A stretch of DNA of 50,517 bases from Methylobacterium terricola (GTDB lineage: Bacteria > Pseudomonadota > Alphaproteobacteria > Rhizobiales > Beijerinckiaceae): contig NZ_VDDA01000031.1 of the NCBI RefSeq assembly GCF_006151805.1, positions 1 to 50,517 on the forward strand, read 5' to 3'. Shown here piece by piece: positions 49,864 through 50,517 of this stretch. The notes under the pieces were generated by a model. The model saw only the letters and a list, made by a program, of their open reading frames with translations, made no database searches and had not been told where the DNA came from. The stretch's first letter is position 1, and every line of letters begins with the position of its first letter. The position numbers and the translations under genes are program-made.

Positions 49864-50337
49864 AGGCGTATGATCCTTTTGGAGCAGCGCGCTTCGTCGT
49901 CCGAAAGCTTCGGAAACGCATCTGTTTACCTTGTATTATGAAAAGCTATCCCGAGCAGGCCCCGCGGCTTGTCCGCCTGCGACATTTTTTGCCGCCAGGA
50001 CGACACCGGCGACATTGACCACCGAAAATCATCGCTGCGGCGCAACATTGGCGCCAGTTTCGGCATGTTCAGCAGCATATTGTGCAGCGGATGAACATGC
50101 CATGTGCAGCGAGACTTGAGTCCATGCCCTGGACATTAGGGCGATACCATAAGGTCAGGTCGCTGGCACGCAACCGCGTGTCGCTCGCACGGCAATGCTC
50201 GGCCGGGAGCGTCGTAACCTGGGGTTCCGGTCATCCCGTCACCGCGCCGCGGTCCACGTCCTTCGACAACGACCGCGCTGTCCGGCGCAACGATGCCCCG
50301 CCCGGCCCGCCAGGCCGCCACCGATGTGAGGATCCCG
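49864..50337. other. divergent regulatory region between proV and glyA
   Basis: A 474-bp gap containing the promoters for the ABC transporter (minus) and glyA (plus). It is A/T-rich near 49915-49950 and carries the 10-bp inverted repeat and direct repeats at 50062-50111. No small gene is convincing. Confidence 0.6.
50062..50111. promoter_or_regulatory. putative operator: inverted repeat plus AraC-like direct repeats
   Basis: GGCATGTTCA (50062-50071) is exactly inverted as 50092-50101 with 20 bp between. TGTGCAGCG occurs at 50081-50089 and again at 50103-50111, 22 bp apart, which is two helical turns and the usual geometry for an AraC dimer such as GbdR. Assignment to GbdR is inference. Confidence 0.5.
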
Positions 50338-50517
50338 ATGTCCGCAGCCGCCACGTCCACCGCCCCTTCCCAGTCCAACTCGTTCTTCTCCGCATCCTTG
50401 TCCGACGTCGATCCGGAGCTCGCCGGTGCGGTCGCGCAGGAGCTCGGCCGCCAGCAGCACGAGATCGAGCTGATCGCCTCGGAGAACATCGTCTCCCGCG
50501 CCGTCCTCGAGGCGCAG
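50338..50517 (+). CDS. glyA: serine hydroxymethyltransferase, 5' part
   Basis: The first 60 codons of glyA run to the window edge. After an N-terminal Ser/Ala-rich stretch of about 22 residues, the text QELGRQQHEIELIASENIVS is the signature start of SHMT. GAGG lies 7 nt before the ATG. The enzyme makes serine from glycine and methylene-THF, both products of sarcosine oxidase. It may be a second, pathway-specific SHMT rather than the housekeeping copy; this cannot be decided from the window. Confidence 0.93.
   Translation, partial: MSAAATSTAPSQSNSFFSASLSDVDPELAGAVAQELGRQQHEIELIASENIVSRAVLEAQ

Noticed and set aside
49864..50337. Glycine riboswitch upstream of glyA
   Set aside because: No tandem aptamer pattern with the conserved glycine-riboswitch blocks was seen in the gap.
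1..50517. CRISPR arrays, tRNA genes, prophage or an intact insertion sequence
   Set aside because: No regularly spaced repeats, cloverleaf sequences, phage structural genes or complete transposase were recognised.

Overview
The window looks like chromosomal DNA of a high-GC alphaproteobacterium. The 5S rRNA type, the strong G/C third-position bias and the gene content fit Rhizobiales, and Methylobacteriaceae is my best guess, by inference only. It opens in the 3' end of a 5S rRNA gene and its terminator and closes inside glyA.

Region 1 (0.2-9.4 kb) holds a Suv3-type RNA helicase gene. It is followed by a small catabolic module: a LysR regulator, a SAF-domain dehydrogenase, an antibiotic-monooxygenase-like protein and a 3-hydroxyisobutyrate-dehydrogenase-like enzyme, with a divergent TRAP transporter (DctP plus a fused DctQM). 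A near-identical 22-bp site lies upstream of both transcription units and is probably the LysR operator. The substrate is unknown, perhaps a hydroxy or sugar acid.

Region 2 (9.8-19.2 kb) and region 4 (38.9-50.5 kb) together encode a nearly complete glycine betaine pathway. Betaine goes to dimethylglycine (gbcAB), then sarcosine (dgcA, dgcB and two ETF-like subunits), then glycine (soxBDAG), then serine (glyA), then pyruvate and ammonia (sdaA). A GbdR-like AraC-family regulator and a ProU-type betaine/choline ABC transporter are also present. Released C1 units would be usable by a methylotroph.

Region 3 (19.2-38.8 kb) separates the two halves and carries two accessory nitrogen-compound modules plus degraded DNA. 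Module A (19.6-29.1 kb) has a polar amino-acid-type ABC transporter, a GntR/HutC regulator, a CaiB-type CoA-transferase, a second 3-hydroxyisobutyrate-dehydrogenase-like enzyme, two deacetylase/cyclic-imidase-like proteins and an M20 amidohydrolase. It also contains a deletion chimera of an amidohydrolase and an Asp/Glu (hydantoin) racemase. Two identical 15-bp sites flank the module's divergent promoters and are probably GntR operators. Module B (30.0-37.8 kb) has a LysR regulator, two ureohydrolases, a polar amino-acid-type ABC transporter and two tandem DUF1989 proteins related to carboxyguanidine deiminase. It is the best candidate here for an undescribed guanidino-compound system. Remnants of IS630 and IS481 elements and a broken recQ fragment lie at the module edges.

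No CRISPR array, tRNA gene, intact insertion sequence or prophage was recognised. All functions come from reading translated motifs and context; no database search was run.
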